From the NCBI GenBank assembly GCA_050692915.1, contig JBOGVU010000035.1:1-25313 (forward strand): 25,313 nt of DNA, read 5' to 3'. This DNA comes from CALAEC01 sp050692915. Its GTDB lineage: Bacteria > Actinomycetota > UBA4738 > CALAEC01. The notes below the pieces were generated by a model. It was not told where the DNA came from and did no database searches. It saw only the letters and a program-made list of their open reading frames with translations. Each line of letters starts with the position of its first letter. Positions within the stretch are counted from its first letter, which is position 1. A program made the position numbers and the translations under genes. This document shows, piece by piece, positions 14,565 through 21,260 of this stretch.

Positions 14565-15362
14565 ATGGCCCGGGATCTCATGTTCCAGGACCAGGTCAAG
14601 GAGGGCGTTCGGCAAGCGTACTCCTCGATCTCCACCGGCGGGGGGGAGACCGTGGCTCGCCGGCTCTACTCCGAGGAGGAGCTGGCGGAGGTTCCACCCG
14701 GGGCCGTGCAGTGGGCGCTCGGGGTCGGAAACCCGGTCCGGTACGCCTTGCTTCAGCCCGGGGAGGTCGTCCTCGATGTGGGCTCCGGTGGTGGGATCGA
14801 CACGATCCTCTCCGCCCGGCGGGTGGGACGGGACGGGAAGGCCATCGGGCTCGACGTCGTCGAGGAGATGTGCGAGCGGGGGCGGCGCCACGCCGCCGAG
14901 GCGGGGGTTAAGGGCTGGACCGAGTTCCTCTATGGAGAGATGGAGGACATCCCGCTTCCGGACGAGTCGGTGGACGTGGTGATCTCCAACGGCGTCCTGA
15001 ACCTGTCCGCGAGGAAGAGCCGGGCCCTGGCCGAGATCTTCCGGGTCCTTCGGCCTGGGGGCCGGATCTGCCTGGCGGATCTCACCGTGGAGGGCGACCT
15101 GCCCCCGGAGGTGGCCAACGACCAGAGCGCCTGGGCCGGGTGAGTGTCCGGGGCCATAGCGGAGCGTGTCTTCGCCGGGAAGCTCGAGAAGGTGGGGTTC
15201 GGCGATGTCTGGGTGGGCGGGCACCGGCCGTTCGGCATCGGGGAGGCTGTCCTGTATCCACTCTTCACGCCGGAGGTCATCGCCGTCATGCGCCGGACCA
15301 TCCCGCCCGAGCACCACGACCACGTGGCCACCGGGGTGATCGTCAAGGCTCGGAAGCCGTAG
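14565..15362 (+). CDS. ArsM-like SAM-dependent methyltransferase with in-frame TGA (predicted selenoprotein, Sec193)
   Basis: 265 aa if TGA 15141-15143 is read as selenocysteine. Class I methyltransferase: VRQAYSSISTGGGETVARRL, YSEEELAEVPPGA, SAM motif I VVLDVGSGGGID (68-79), acidic strand AIGLDVVEEMCERG, and DVVISNGVLNLSARKSRAL then EIFRVLRPGGRICLADLT, all typical of the arsenite-methyltransferase branch. ArsM normally has LGCGNP, IDC, SNCV and a C-terminal GCV[AS]GA. Here the first three are Val, Thr and Gly, and the last cysteine codon is TGA (WAG-U-VSGAIAERVF). The frame continues uninterrupted to TAG at 15360-15362 (FAGKLEKVGFGDVWVGGHRP, ending VATGVIVKARKP). GGGGGAG precedes ATG 14565. 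Conventional reading would give a 192-aa protein and a separate 72-aa ORF at GTG 15144. The alternative is a fresh nonsense mutation, but no other decay is seen. Substrate unknown. Confidence 0.82.
15144..15178 (+). promoter_or_regulatory. Candidate bacterial SECIS element directly after TGA 15141
   Basis: GCGGAG (15159-15164) pairs with CTTCGC (15170-15175): six pairs, one G-U. The loop is CGTGT (15165-15169), with G as second loop base and a GU. The TGA-to-loop gap is 21 nt, inside the usual 16-37 nt window for bacterial SECIS hairpins. A weaker lower helix (CCG 15148-15150 with CGG 15176-15178) is possible. It lies inside the open frame, as required for SelB recoding. Confidence 0.6.
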
Positions 15363-15383
15363 CTCGGAGGCTCGGTTCCCGGG

Positions 15384-15389
15384 TAGATT
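15384..15389 (+). promoter_or_regulatory. -10 box TAGATT for a leaderless F420-type oxidoreductase transcript
   Basis: TAGATT ends exactly 7 nt before GTG 15397. The longer TTG start at 15388 overlaps this box and would lie upstream of the transcription start, so GTG 15397 is preferred. Confidence 0.5.
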
Positions 15390-15396
15390 GACCCCC

Positions 15397-16335
15397 GTGC
15401 GGGTCTGCCTGATGGTAGAAGGGCAGGAGGACGTCACCTGGGAGCGGTGGGTGGCGCTGGCCCGGGCGTGCGAGGAGCACGGGCTGGACGGCCTGTTCCG
15501 GTCCGACCACTACCTCTCGGTGTTCATCGATCCCGCCCGGGGTTCCCTCGACGCGTGGGCCACGCTGGCCGGGCTCGCGGCGATCACCGACCGGATCCGC
15601 CTGGGGACGCTGGTCTCACCGGTCACGTTCCGGCACCCCTCGGTCCTGGCGAAGCAGGTGACAACGGTCGACCACATCTCCGGCGGCCGGGTCGAGCTGG
15701 GCCTCGGGGCCGGGTGGCACGTCCCGGAGCACCGGGCCTACGGGTTCGAGTACCCCGAGGACCGGGTCCGGATGGAGCTCCTGGCCGAGCAGCTCGAGAT
15801 CGTGCACCGTTCCTGGAGCGAGGCGCCCCTCACCTTCGAGGGGCGGCACTACCGGGTCGAAGGCCTCCACGCGCTGCCCCGGCCCCTGCAGGACCCCCAC
15901 CCGCCGCTGATCGTCGGCGGGCACGGCGGCCGGCGCAGCGCCGCCCTGGCCGCCCGGTGGGCCGACGAGTACAACACCATCTCCGCCGGTCCCGCCGAGT
16001 GCGCCCGGCTGCGGGCCAGGGTGGAGGACGCCTGGGAGGCCGAGGGCCGCGATCCTGCCACGCTGCGATTCTCGCTGATGACCGGGTCCGTGGTGGGGGA
16101 GGACCGGGCCGAGGTCCTCGACCGGGCCCGGGCGGTGATGGCCACGGTCCGCGAGACGGGCGACCCCGAGGCCTTCGTCCGCGGGCGCGCCGACACGTGG
16201 GTCGTGGGCACCGTGGACCAGGCCCGGGAGCGGATCCGCGAGCTCGAGGGCGCCGGGGTAGATCGGGTCATGCTCCAGCACCTCGCCCCGGACGACCTCG
16301 GGATGGTGGCCCTGCTGGGCCGGCTGGCCTCCTAG
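15397..16335 (+). CDS. Luciferase-like (LLM) F420-dependent oxidoreductase
   Basis: 312 aa TIM-barrel protein from GTG 15397 (MRVCLMVEGQEDVTWERWV). Seen: ARACEEHGLDGLFRSDHYLS, RIRLGTLVSPVTFRHPSVLA, KQVTTVDHISGGRVELGLGA, GWHVPEHRAYGFEYP, PLIVGGHGGRRSAALAARWA and a C-terminal VVGTVDQARERIRELEGAGV. This is the layout of F420-type LLM enzymes with the substrate/cofactor loop after the strand ending in SGGRVELGLGAGW. Hydride transfer on an unknown substrate. Its stop (TAG 16333-16335) overlaps the stop of the convergent DUF1761 gene. Confidence 0.9.
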   Translation: MRVCLMVEGQEDVTWERWVALARACEEHGLDGLFRSDHYLSVFIDPARGSLDAWATLAGLAAITDRIRLGTLVSPVTFRHPSVLAKQVTTVDHISGGRVELGLGAGWHVPEHRAYGFEYPEDRVRMELLAEQLEIVHRSWSEAPLTFEGRHYRVEGLHALPRPLQDPHPPLIVGGHGGRRSAALAARWADEYNTISAGPAECARLRARVEDAWEAEGRDPATLRFSLMTGSVVGEDRAEVLDRARAVMATVRETGDPEAFVRGRADTWVVGTVDQARERIRELEGAGVDRVMLQHLAPDDLGMVALLGRLAS

Positions 16336-16754
16336 TCCCAGAGGGTCACGATCAGCGAGGCCCCCATCAGCCCCACCAGGTGGTAGCCGGCGGTGATGGC
16401 GAAGTACACGCCCGGCTGAGGGTAGTTCCCGAAGGCCGACCCCAGCAGGCTCAGGGACGCCGCGAAGCCGACGCCCACCACCAGGCCGAGCACGATGGCG
16501 TCGCCGACCGTGGACGAGCCTGTGGAGGCGGCGATCATCGCCGTGGCCAGCGTCATCAGAAGGCACGTGGTCAGCGGGATGATGTAGAAGGCCGCTCCGG
16601 GGCGCTGGCCCTCCTCGACCGTGATGCCGCTGGACTGCTGCCAGGCCTTCCCGAACACGGCCCGGGCGTACCAGACCGCCCCCAGCAGGAAGTACGCGAG
16701 CGTGGCCACGATGACGGCGAGCCAGTTGAGATCGCCGAGCACGTCGAACGACAT
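16332..16754 (-). CDS. DUF1761 family membrane protein
   Basis: 140 aa; GGGGAGG precedes ATG 16754. Four transmembrane helices: WLAVIVATLAYFLLGAVWYA, AAFYIIPLTTCLLMTLATAM, IVLGLVVGVGFAASLSLLGS and VYFAITAGYHLVGLMGASLI. The order LNWLAVIVATLAYFLLGAVW, YARAVFGKAW and then a helical bundle fits DUF1761. Function unknown. The stop shares CTAG (16332-16335) with the convergent oxidoreductase gene. Confidence 0.82.
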   Translation of the reverse strand: MSFDVLGDLNWLAVIVATLAYFLLGAVWYARAVFGKAWQQSSGITVEEGQRPGAAFYIIPLTTCLLMTLATAMIAASTGSSTVGDAIVLGLVVGVGFAASLSLLGSAFGNYPQPGVYFAITAGYHLVGLMGASLIVTLWD

Positions 16755-16863
16755 CCGGTCCTCCCCTCGTCCGGGATCCCGCCCGGAACCTACTCCGGCT
16801 GGGGAAGCGCAGCAAGCACCCGGCGACAGGGTGGCCGGGCCCTCGGACCGGGCTTGCTCTGCT

Positions 16864-16890
16864 GGTCGATATCGGGGAGGTCCGTTCGTC
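16864..16890 (+). promoter_or_regulatory. Putative ECF42 promoter of the first DGPF/YCII gene
   Basis: GGTCGA (16864-16869), 17 nt, CGTC (16887-16890). The same GTCGA-N17-CGTC arrangement precedes the second YCII gene. From memory, ECF42 promoters are reported with TGTCGA at -35, so the match suggests control by the ECF42 factor encoded downstream. A TAGGGT at 16893-16898 could be an alternative -10 for another sigma factor. Confidence 0.55.
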
Positions 16891-16902
16891 GATAGGGTGA
16901 GA

Positions 16903-16919
16903 GCGGCGAGCGGCGCCGC
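16903..16919 (+). promoter_or_regulatory. 5'-UTR hairpin before the first YCII gene
   Basis: GCGGCG (16903-16908), loop AGCGG, CGCCGC (16914-16919): a perfect 6-bp stem. It begins 13 nt after the CGTC end of the promoter, exactly as in the second copy, and lies 19 nt before ATG 16939 and its GAGGAGG ribosome-binding site. Confidence 0.5.
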
Positions 16920-16938
16920 CTGCGACCGAGGAGGAACG

Positions 16939-17301
16939 ATGAAGTACGCCTTGCTGATCTACACGCCCGAGGATGCCAGGGAGCGGGCCACCCCCGAGGC
17001 CGTCGAGCAGACGTACGAGCTGTACGCGCGGTTCGGCCGGGAGTTCGGGGATCGGATCATTGCCGGCGATGAGCTCCAGCCGATCACCACGGCCACCACC
17101 GTGCGCCTCGACGGGGGGCCGGACGGCGACGTGGTCACGACCGATGGTCCCTTCGCCGAGACGAAGGAGCAGCTGGCGGGGTTCTACGTGATCGAGGCCG
17201 CGGACCTCGACGAGGCCATCCAGATCGCGGCGAGGGTCCCCAGCGCCGCGTACGGCTCCATCGAGGTCCGGCCCGTGGCCCCCGGCCCTCCGAGCGAGTA
17301 G
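16939..17301 (+). CDS. DGPF/YCII-domain protein, first copy
   Basis: 120 aa, with GAGGAGG ribosome-binding site and ATG. The YCII-related fold is a small ferredoxin-like alpha/beta domain: N-terminal strand MKYALLIYTPED, ITTATTVRLDGGPDGDVVTT, the signature DGPFAETKEQLAGFYVIEA, LDEAIQIAARVPSAAYGSIE and VRPVAPGP. DGPF proteins are the standard neighbours and targets of ECF42 sigma factors; their biochemical role is unknown. The second copy follows 77 nt downstream, with its own promoter starting 2 nt after this stop. Confidence 0.92.
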   Translation: MKYALLIYTPEDARERATPEAVEQTYELYARFGREFGDRIIAGDELQPITTATTVRLDGGPDGDVVTTDGPFAETKEQLAGFYVIEAADLDEAIQIAARVPSAAYGSIEVRPVAPGPPSE

Positions 17302-17302
17302 A

Positions 17303-17329
17303 TGTCGAATCCGGGCGGTCCCGTTCGTC
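17303..17329 (+). promoter_or_regulatory. Putative ECF42 promoter of the second DGPF/YCII gene
   Basis: TGTCGA (17303-17308), 17 nt, CGTC (17326-17329). Exact TGTCGA match; the surrounding CCGTTCGTCG is shared with the first promoter. Confidence 0.6.
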
Positions 17330-17341
17330 GTACAGATGAAC

Positions 17342-17360
17342 GGCGGCGAGGAGCGCCGCC
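17342..17360 (+). promoter_or_regulatory. 5'-UTR hairpin before the second YCII gene
   Basis: GGCGGCG (17342-17348), loop AGGAG (17349-17353), CGCCGCC (17354-17360): a perfect 7-bp stem. The loop is itself Shine-Dalgarno-like, while the apparent working site GGAGGGAGGA lies just downstream, before ATG 17379. Confidence 0.5.
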
Positions 17361-17378
17361 CTGTCGGAGGGAGGACGG

Positions 17379-17741
17379 ATGAAGTACGCCATCCTGATCT
17401 ACGGTGACGAGTCCGGTTTCGCGGACGCGCCGCAGGAGGCCATCGACGCATCCATGGCCGAGTGGTGGAAGTACGAGGCCCAGCTCCAGGAGGCCGGTGG
17501 GGTCAAGCTGGCCGGTGAGGCCCTCCAGCCGACGGCCACCGGCAAGTCGGTCCGGGTCGCGGACGGGAAGGCCTCCGTGAACGACGGGCCGTTCGCCGAG
17601 ACGAAGGAGCAGCTCGGCGGGTTCTACCTGCTGGACGTGAAGGACGAGGACGAGGCCATCGAGTGGGCGGTGAAGTGCCCGGGGGCGAAGGTCGGCACGA
17701 TCGAGGTTCGTCCCATCCAGGAGTTCGAGCCGCCGCAGTAG
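17379..17741 (+). CDS. DGPF/YCII-domain protein, second copy
   Basis: 120 aa. Paralogue of the gene at 16939: MKYAILIYGDESGF, AGEALQPTATGKSVRVADGK, NDGPFAETKEQLGGFYLLDV, EDEAIEWAVKCPGAKVGTIE and VRPIQEFEPPQ. The start is fixed by GGAGGGAGGA 5-6 nt upstream. Its 3' end is overlapped by the probable start of the ECF42 sigma gene, so the two are likely one transcript from the TGTCGA promoter. The two paralogues may work as a pair (inference). Confidence 0.92.
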   Translation: MKYAILIYGDESGFADAPQEAIDASMAEWWKYEAQLQEAGGVKLAGEALQPTATGKSVRVADGKASVNDGPFAETKEQLGGFYLLDVKDEDEAIEWAVKCPGAKVGTIEVRPIQEFEPPQ

Positions 17742-18967
17742 CCGCGGGGGTCGTCGACCGCCTGTTCCGGGAGGAGTCGGGTCGGGCGGTCGCGGCCCTC
17801 ATCCGGGCGCTGGGTGACTTCGACCTGGCCGAGGAGGCCGTCCAAGACGCCTTCGCCGTGGCCCTGGAGCGGTGGCCGACCCACGGCGTCCCGGACAACC
17901 CAGGGGCGTGGATCACCACCGCGGCTCGCAACCGGGCCATCGACCGTCTCCGCCGGGACCGGCGGCTGGCCGAGCGGGCGGAGACGCTCCGGCGGCTGGC
18001 CGCCCTGGAGGCCATGGGAGACCCGGTGAGCGAGAGCGCCATCCCCGACGACCGGCTCCGGCTGATCTTCACCTGCTGCCACCCGGCCCTGGCCGTGGAT
18101 GCCCAGGTGGCCCTGACCCTGCGCACGCTGGGTGGCCTGACCACGCCGGAGATCGCCCGGGCCTTCCTGGTCCCGGAGGCGACCATGGCCCAGCGGCTGG
18201 TCCGGGCCAAGCGGAAGATCCGGGACGCCCGGATCCCGTACCGGGTCCCCCCCGACCACGCCCTGCCCGAGCGGGTCCGGGCCGTCCTGGCCGTCCTGTA
18301 CCTGGTGTTCAATGAGGGCTACGCGGCCACCGGTGGCGACGCTCTGGTCCGGCGAGAGCTGTGCTCCGAGGCGATCCGGCTGGCCCGAGTCCTGGCCGAG
18401 CTGATGCCCGACGAGCCCGAGGTCCTTGGGCTCCTGGCGCTGATGCTGCTCCAGGACTCCCGGCGGGAGACGCGGGTGTCGCCCCAGGGCGAGCTGGTGC
18501 TCCTCGAGGATCAGGACCGGTCCCGGTGGGACCGGGCCGAGATCGAGGAGGGCACGGGGCTGGTGGACCGGGCGCTCCGACTGGGCCGCCCGGGGCCGTA
18601 CCAGATCCAGGCCGCCGTGGCCGCTCTCCACGCCGCCGCCGCCCGGCCCGAGGACACCGACTGGCCCCAGATCGCGCTGCTGTACGGGCGGCTGGCCGAG
18701 CTCCAGCCCACCCCGGTGGTGGCCCTGAACCGGGCCGCGGCCGTGGCCATGGCCGAGGGCCCCGATAGCGGGTTGGCGTTGATGGCCCCCCTGGCCGCTG
18801 CCCTGGACCGGTACCACCTGTTCCACTCGGCCCGGGCCGACCTCCTCCGCAGGCTGGGGCGACTCGAGGAGTCGGCCGACGCCTACCGCCGGGCGCTGGC
18901 GCTGGCCTCGAACGAGGTGGAGCGGCGATTCCTGGAACGCCGCCTCCGCGAGGTCGCCGGAGGCTAA
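17675..18967 (+). CDS. ECF42-type RNA polymerase sigma factor with C-terminal TPR-like extension
   Basis: 430 aa from GTG 17675; GTG 17663 is the only longer start. Homology begins near VVDRLFREESGRAVAALIRA at about 17750, where no standard start codon exists, so the true start is uncertain and must overlap the YCII gene or use a rare codon. Region 2: ALGDFDLAEEAVQDAFAVAL, NPGAWITTAARNRAIDRLRR. Region 4: RLIFTCCHPALAVDAQVALT, LGGLTTPEIARAFLVPEATM, AQRLVRAKRKIRDARIPYRV. The C-terminal extension (about 230 aa) contains the DUF6596-type VRAVLAVLYLVFNEGYAATG and TPR-like repeats ending ADAYRRALALASNEVERRFL. ECF42 factors have no classical anti-sigma; their extension is reported to control activity. 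The stop overlaps the histidine kinase stop. Confidence 0.9.
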   Translation: MPGGEGRHDRGSSHPGVRAAAVAAGVVDRLFREESGRAVAALIRALGDFDLAEEAVQDAFAVALERWPTHGVPDNPGAWITTAARNRAIDRLRRDRRLAERAETLRRLAALEAMGDPVSESAIPDDRLRLIFTCCHPALAVDAQVALTLRTLGGLTTPEIARAFLVPEATMAQRLVRAKRKIRDARIPYRVPPDHALPERVRAVLAVLYLVFNEGYAATGGDALVRRELCSEAIRLARVLAELMPDEPEVLGLLALMLLQDSRRETRVSPQGELVLLEDQDRSRWDRAEIEEGTGLVDRALRLGRPGPYQIQAAVAALHAAAARPEDTDWPQIALLYGRLAELQPTPVVALNRAAAVAMAEGPDSGLALMAPLAAALDRYHLFHSARADLLRRLGRLEESADAYRRALALASNEVERRFLERRLREVAGG

Positions 18968-20718
18968 GCGGTGGCCGCGGCAGCGCGGACGGCCGGGAGG
19001 AAGAAGCTGAACCTCGACCCCCGCCCTTCCTGGCTCTCGATCTCGAGCGCGGTGTCGTGCAGCTTCAGGATCTCCCGGACCACGGCCAGCCCCAGGCCGG
19101 TCCCCCTGGTCCGCCGAGCGTTCGGGTCGCCGCCACGGAAGAACCGGTCTCCGAGGTAGCGGAGCTCCTCCGCGGGGATGCCCGGTCCCTGGTCGGCCAC
19201 CGAGATCTCCACGTCTCCTTCGATGTACCGGGCGGCGATCTCGATCGCCGTTCCCTCGGGCGTGTGCTTCGCCGCGTTGGACAGCAGGTTCTCCATGACC
19301 CGTTCGAGGAGGAGCGGGTCGGCCCGGACGGTGAGCCCGGCCGAGATCTCCACCGTGGTCCGGTGGGAGTCGACGAGCATCCCGAGGCGATGCACCACCC
19401 GTTCGATGAACGGACGGAGCTCGATCGTCTCCGCCCTCACGTCGAGGCGGCCGGCCTCCAGCCGGGAGAAGTCGAGGAGGGTGGTGATGATCTGATGGAG
19501 CGTCTCGGCGTTCGCGTTCAACCGGGACAGCAGCTCGCGCCTGGTGGCCTCGTCGAGCTTCTCCCACTGCAGTTCCATGGTGAGCCCCATGCCCCGGATG
19601 GCGGTCAGCGGTGTCCGGAGCTCGTGTGACACGTTCGACAGGAAATCGCTCTTCAGTCCGTCGAGCTCGGCCAGACGCTGCACGGCCCGATGTTCGTCTT
19701 CGAACCGCTTCGCGTTCTCCAGCGCCCGACCGGCCAGCGCCGCCAGCAGCTCGAAGGCCTCCACGTCCTCCTCGGTGACGTCCCGGCGCTCGCGGGTGCC
19801 GGCGATCAGGGCCGCGTCGAGCCGGCCCTGGACCCACACGGGCGTGGCCAGGACGGCGTGGAATCCCTGATCGTGGAGGAGCTCAGCGTTGTCGTCGACG
19901 ACCACGGTGGCCTGGCGCTCCCGTACGATCCCAGGGAGCCCCGCGTCGGCCGGATGGATGGTCCGGACGTACTCCTCGGGCAGGCCGCTGGCGTGGGTGA
20001 CCCGGTACCGTTCCCCGGCGTCGTCGTACACGGCCAGGGTGGCGGACTCGAACCCCAGGGCCGACGCCCCGCCCACCACGGCCTCGAGGACCTGCTCGGT
20101 GTCGAGTGAGCTGACCCGTCGGCCCGTCCGAGCCACGACCTCGAGCAGCCGGGCCCGTCGTTCGGACTCCGCCCTGGCCCTGGTGTGGGCTCGCATCTGC
20201 CTGGTGAGCTCGCGGGAGAGGAACCCGGACAGGAACGCCAGCGCGCCGAGCGCGGCCACCTGCAGGAAGACCTGTGACGGCGTGGTCTCCCATCCGGCCA
20301 GCCGTAGCGCCGTCAGGTACGAAAGGAGCGTGAACCCCAGGAACGCCAGCTGCATCCGGATCGGATAGGCCATCGCGGCGAACACAGTGGTCAGCCCGTA
20401 CAGCAGGGCGATCGGCGAGCTGCCGCCTCCGTTGACGGCCACTCCGGCGCTGATCATCACGATGTAGGTCGTGTTCCATGCGTAGAACAGGAGCTGTCCT
20501 CTGCCGGTCGACAGGAGGTCGTCCCAGGGGACCAGGGCCGCCCCGAGCCCGGTCCCGGCGGCCACGACCAGCAGGAGGGTCAGCTCCGGGGGGTTCGGGC
20601 CGGACCCGGGCAGGATCGAGGAGACCGCCAGGGCCGCCACTACCAGGAAGGTGGACCACACGGTGACCCGGACCGTCCGCAGGAGGAACTCGACGAGGAC
20701 GTCGTCCTTCGCCTTCAT
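18964..20718 (-). CDS. Membrane sensor histidine kinase with GAF domain
   Basis: 584 aa from ATG 20718. Residues 1-170 hold about six hydrophobic spans (VWSTFLVVAALAVSSILPGS, LTLLLVVAAGTGLGAALVPW, FYAWNTTYIVMISAGVAV, IALLYGLTTVFAAMAYPIRM, LAFLGFTLLSYLTALRLAGW, FLQVAALGALAFLSGFLSRE). A GAF domain follows (about 190-335), then HisKA with DFLSNVSHELRTPLTAIRGM (His365) and HATPase_c with N box ENLLSNAAKHTPEG, G1 DQGPGIP, F box DRFFRGG and G2 GTGLGLAVV. No response-regulator gene is adjacent in this window, so its partner is elsewhere. The input is not predictable; the GAF domain may bind a small ligand. The gene is convergent with and overlaps the ECF42 stop by 4 nt (CTAA). Confidence 0.94.
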   Translation of the reverse strand: MKAKDDVLVEFLLRTVRVTVWSTFLVVAALAVSSILPGSGPNPPELTLLLVVAAGTGLGAALVPWDDLLSTGRGQLLFYAWNTTYIVMISAGVAVNGGGSSPIALLYGLTTVFAAMAYPIRMQLAFLGFTLLSYLTALRLAGWETTPSQVFLQVAALGALAFLSGFLSRELTRQMRAHTRARAESERRARLLEVVARTGRRVSSLDTEQVLEAVVGGASALGFESATLAVYDDAGERYRVTHASGLPEEYVRTIHPADAGLPGIVRERQATVVVDDNAELLHDQGFHAVLATPVWVQGRLDAALIAGTRERRDVTEEDVEAFELLAALAGRALENAKRFEDEHRAVQRLAELDGLKSDFLSNVSHELRTPLTAIRGMGLTMELQWEKLDEATRRELLSRLNANAETLHQIITTLLDFSRLEAGRLDVRAETIELRPFIERVVHRLGMLVDSHRTTVEISAGLTVRADPLLLERVMENLLSNAAKHTPEGTAIEIAARYIEGDVEISVADQGPGIPAEELRYLGDRFFRGGDPNARRTRGTGLGLAVVREILKLHDTALEIESQEGRGSRFSFFLPAVRAAAATA

Positions 20719-20738
20719 CACAAGAGGTATCGGACGAA

Positions 20739-20764
20739 TGGGGGATGCCGTTGAGGGTCCCCCA
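20739..20764. promoter_or_regulatory. Inverted repeat TGGGGGA...TCCCCCA in the kinase/tadA divergent gap
   Basis: TGGGGGA (20739-20745) and TCCCCCA (20758-20764) are perfect 7-bp arms with a 12-nt spacer. They lie 21 bp upstream of the kinase ATG and just ahead of the tadA -10-like box, in the only gap shared by the two divergent promoters. Possible operator or leader hairpin. Confidence 0.35.
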
Positions 20765-20770
20765 GGACGG

Positions 20771-20776
20771 TAGGGT
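20771..20776 (+). promoter_or_regulatory. -10 box TAGGGT for a leaderless tadA transcript
   Basis: TAGGGT ends 6 nt before GTG 20783 and there is no Shine-Dalgarno sequence. This matches the leaderless pattern of hemE and other genes in the window. Confidence 0.4.
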
Positions 20777-20782
20777 CGAGCC

Positions 20783-21241
20783 GTGGCCGAAGCGGACGAG
20801 CGGCTCATGCGGCTGGCGCTGGAGGAAGCCCGTCGGTCCGAGGGCTGGGGGGACGTGCCGATCGGGGCCGTGGTGTCCAGGGGCCAGGAGGTACTGTCCC
20901 GAGCAGGGAACGAGCGGGAGCGTCGTGGCGACCCCACTGCACACGCCGAGATCCTGGCCATCCGGGAGGCGGCCGAGCGGGCCGGGTCGTGGCGCCTGGA
21001 CGGGTGCGCTCTGTACGTGACCCTGGAGCCCTGCGCCATGTGCGCCGGTGCCGTGGTGCTGGCCCGGATCGACCGCCTGGTGGTCGGGGCCGCCGACCCC
21101 AAGGCGGGCTTCGCCGGCTCGCTGGGAGACCTCGTCCGGGACCCCCGGCTGAACCACCGGGTCGAGGTGGCCTACGGGGTGCTGGCGGAGGAGGCCGGTG
21201 ACCTGCTCAGGGGCTTCTTCGCCTCCCGGAGGGGCCCGTAG
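20783..21241 (+). CDS. tadA: tRNA-specific adenosine deaminase
   Basis: 152 aa, GTG start. It deaminates A34 to inosine in tRNA-Arg(ACG). The zinc cytidine-deaminase fold is complete: DVPIGAVVSRGQEV, HAE (His54, catalytic Glu56), and PCAMC (Cys84, Cys87), then GAVVLARIDRLVVGAADPKA with the typical KAG loop and LNHRVEVAYGVLAEEAGDLL. The length is normal for bacterial TadA. tRNA-Ser genes follow immediately, a common arrangement in actinobacteria. Confidence 0.95.
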   Translation: MAEADERLMRLALEEARRSEGWGDVPIGAVVSRGQEVLSRAGNERERRGDPTAHAEILAIREAAERAGSWRLDGCALYVTLEPCAMCAGAVVLARIDRLVVGAADPKAGFAGSLGDLVRDPRLNHRVEVAYGVLAEEAGDLLRGFFASRRGP

Positions 21242-21260
21242 CCGTTGTTAGACTGGTTCC

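Noticed and set aside
15144..15362. Independent 72-aa gene starting at GTG 15144, and a complete 192-aa methyltransferase ending at 15143
   Set aside because: Both lie in the same frame and together make one continuous family-like protein. The short ORF begins in the middle of a conserved methyltransferase motif and has no ribosome-binding site, so recoding (or at worst a pseudogene) explains it better than two genes.
14565..15362. Pseudogene with a nonsense mutation
   Set aside because: Possible but less likely: the stop falls exactly on a conserved Cys codon, no other frameshift or stop is seen over 265 codons, and a SECIS-like hairpin follows.
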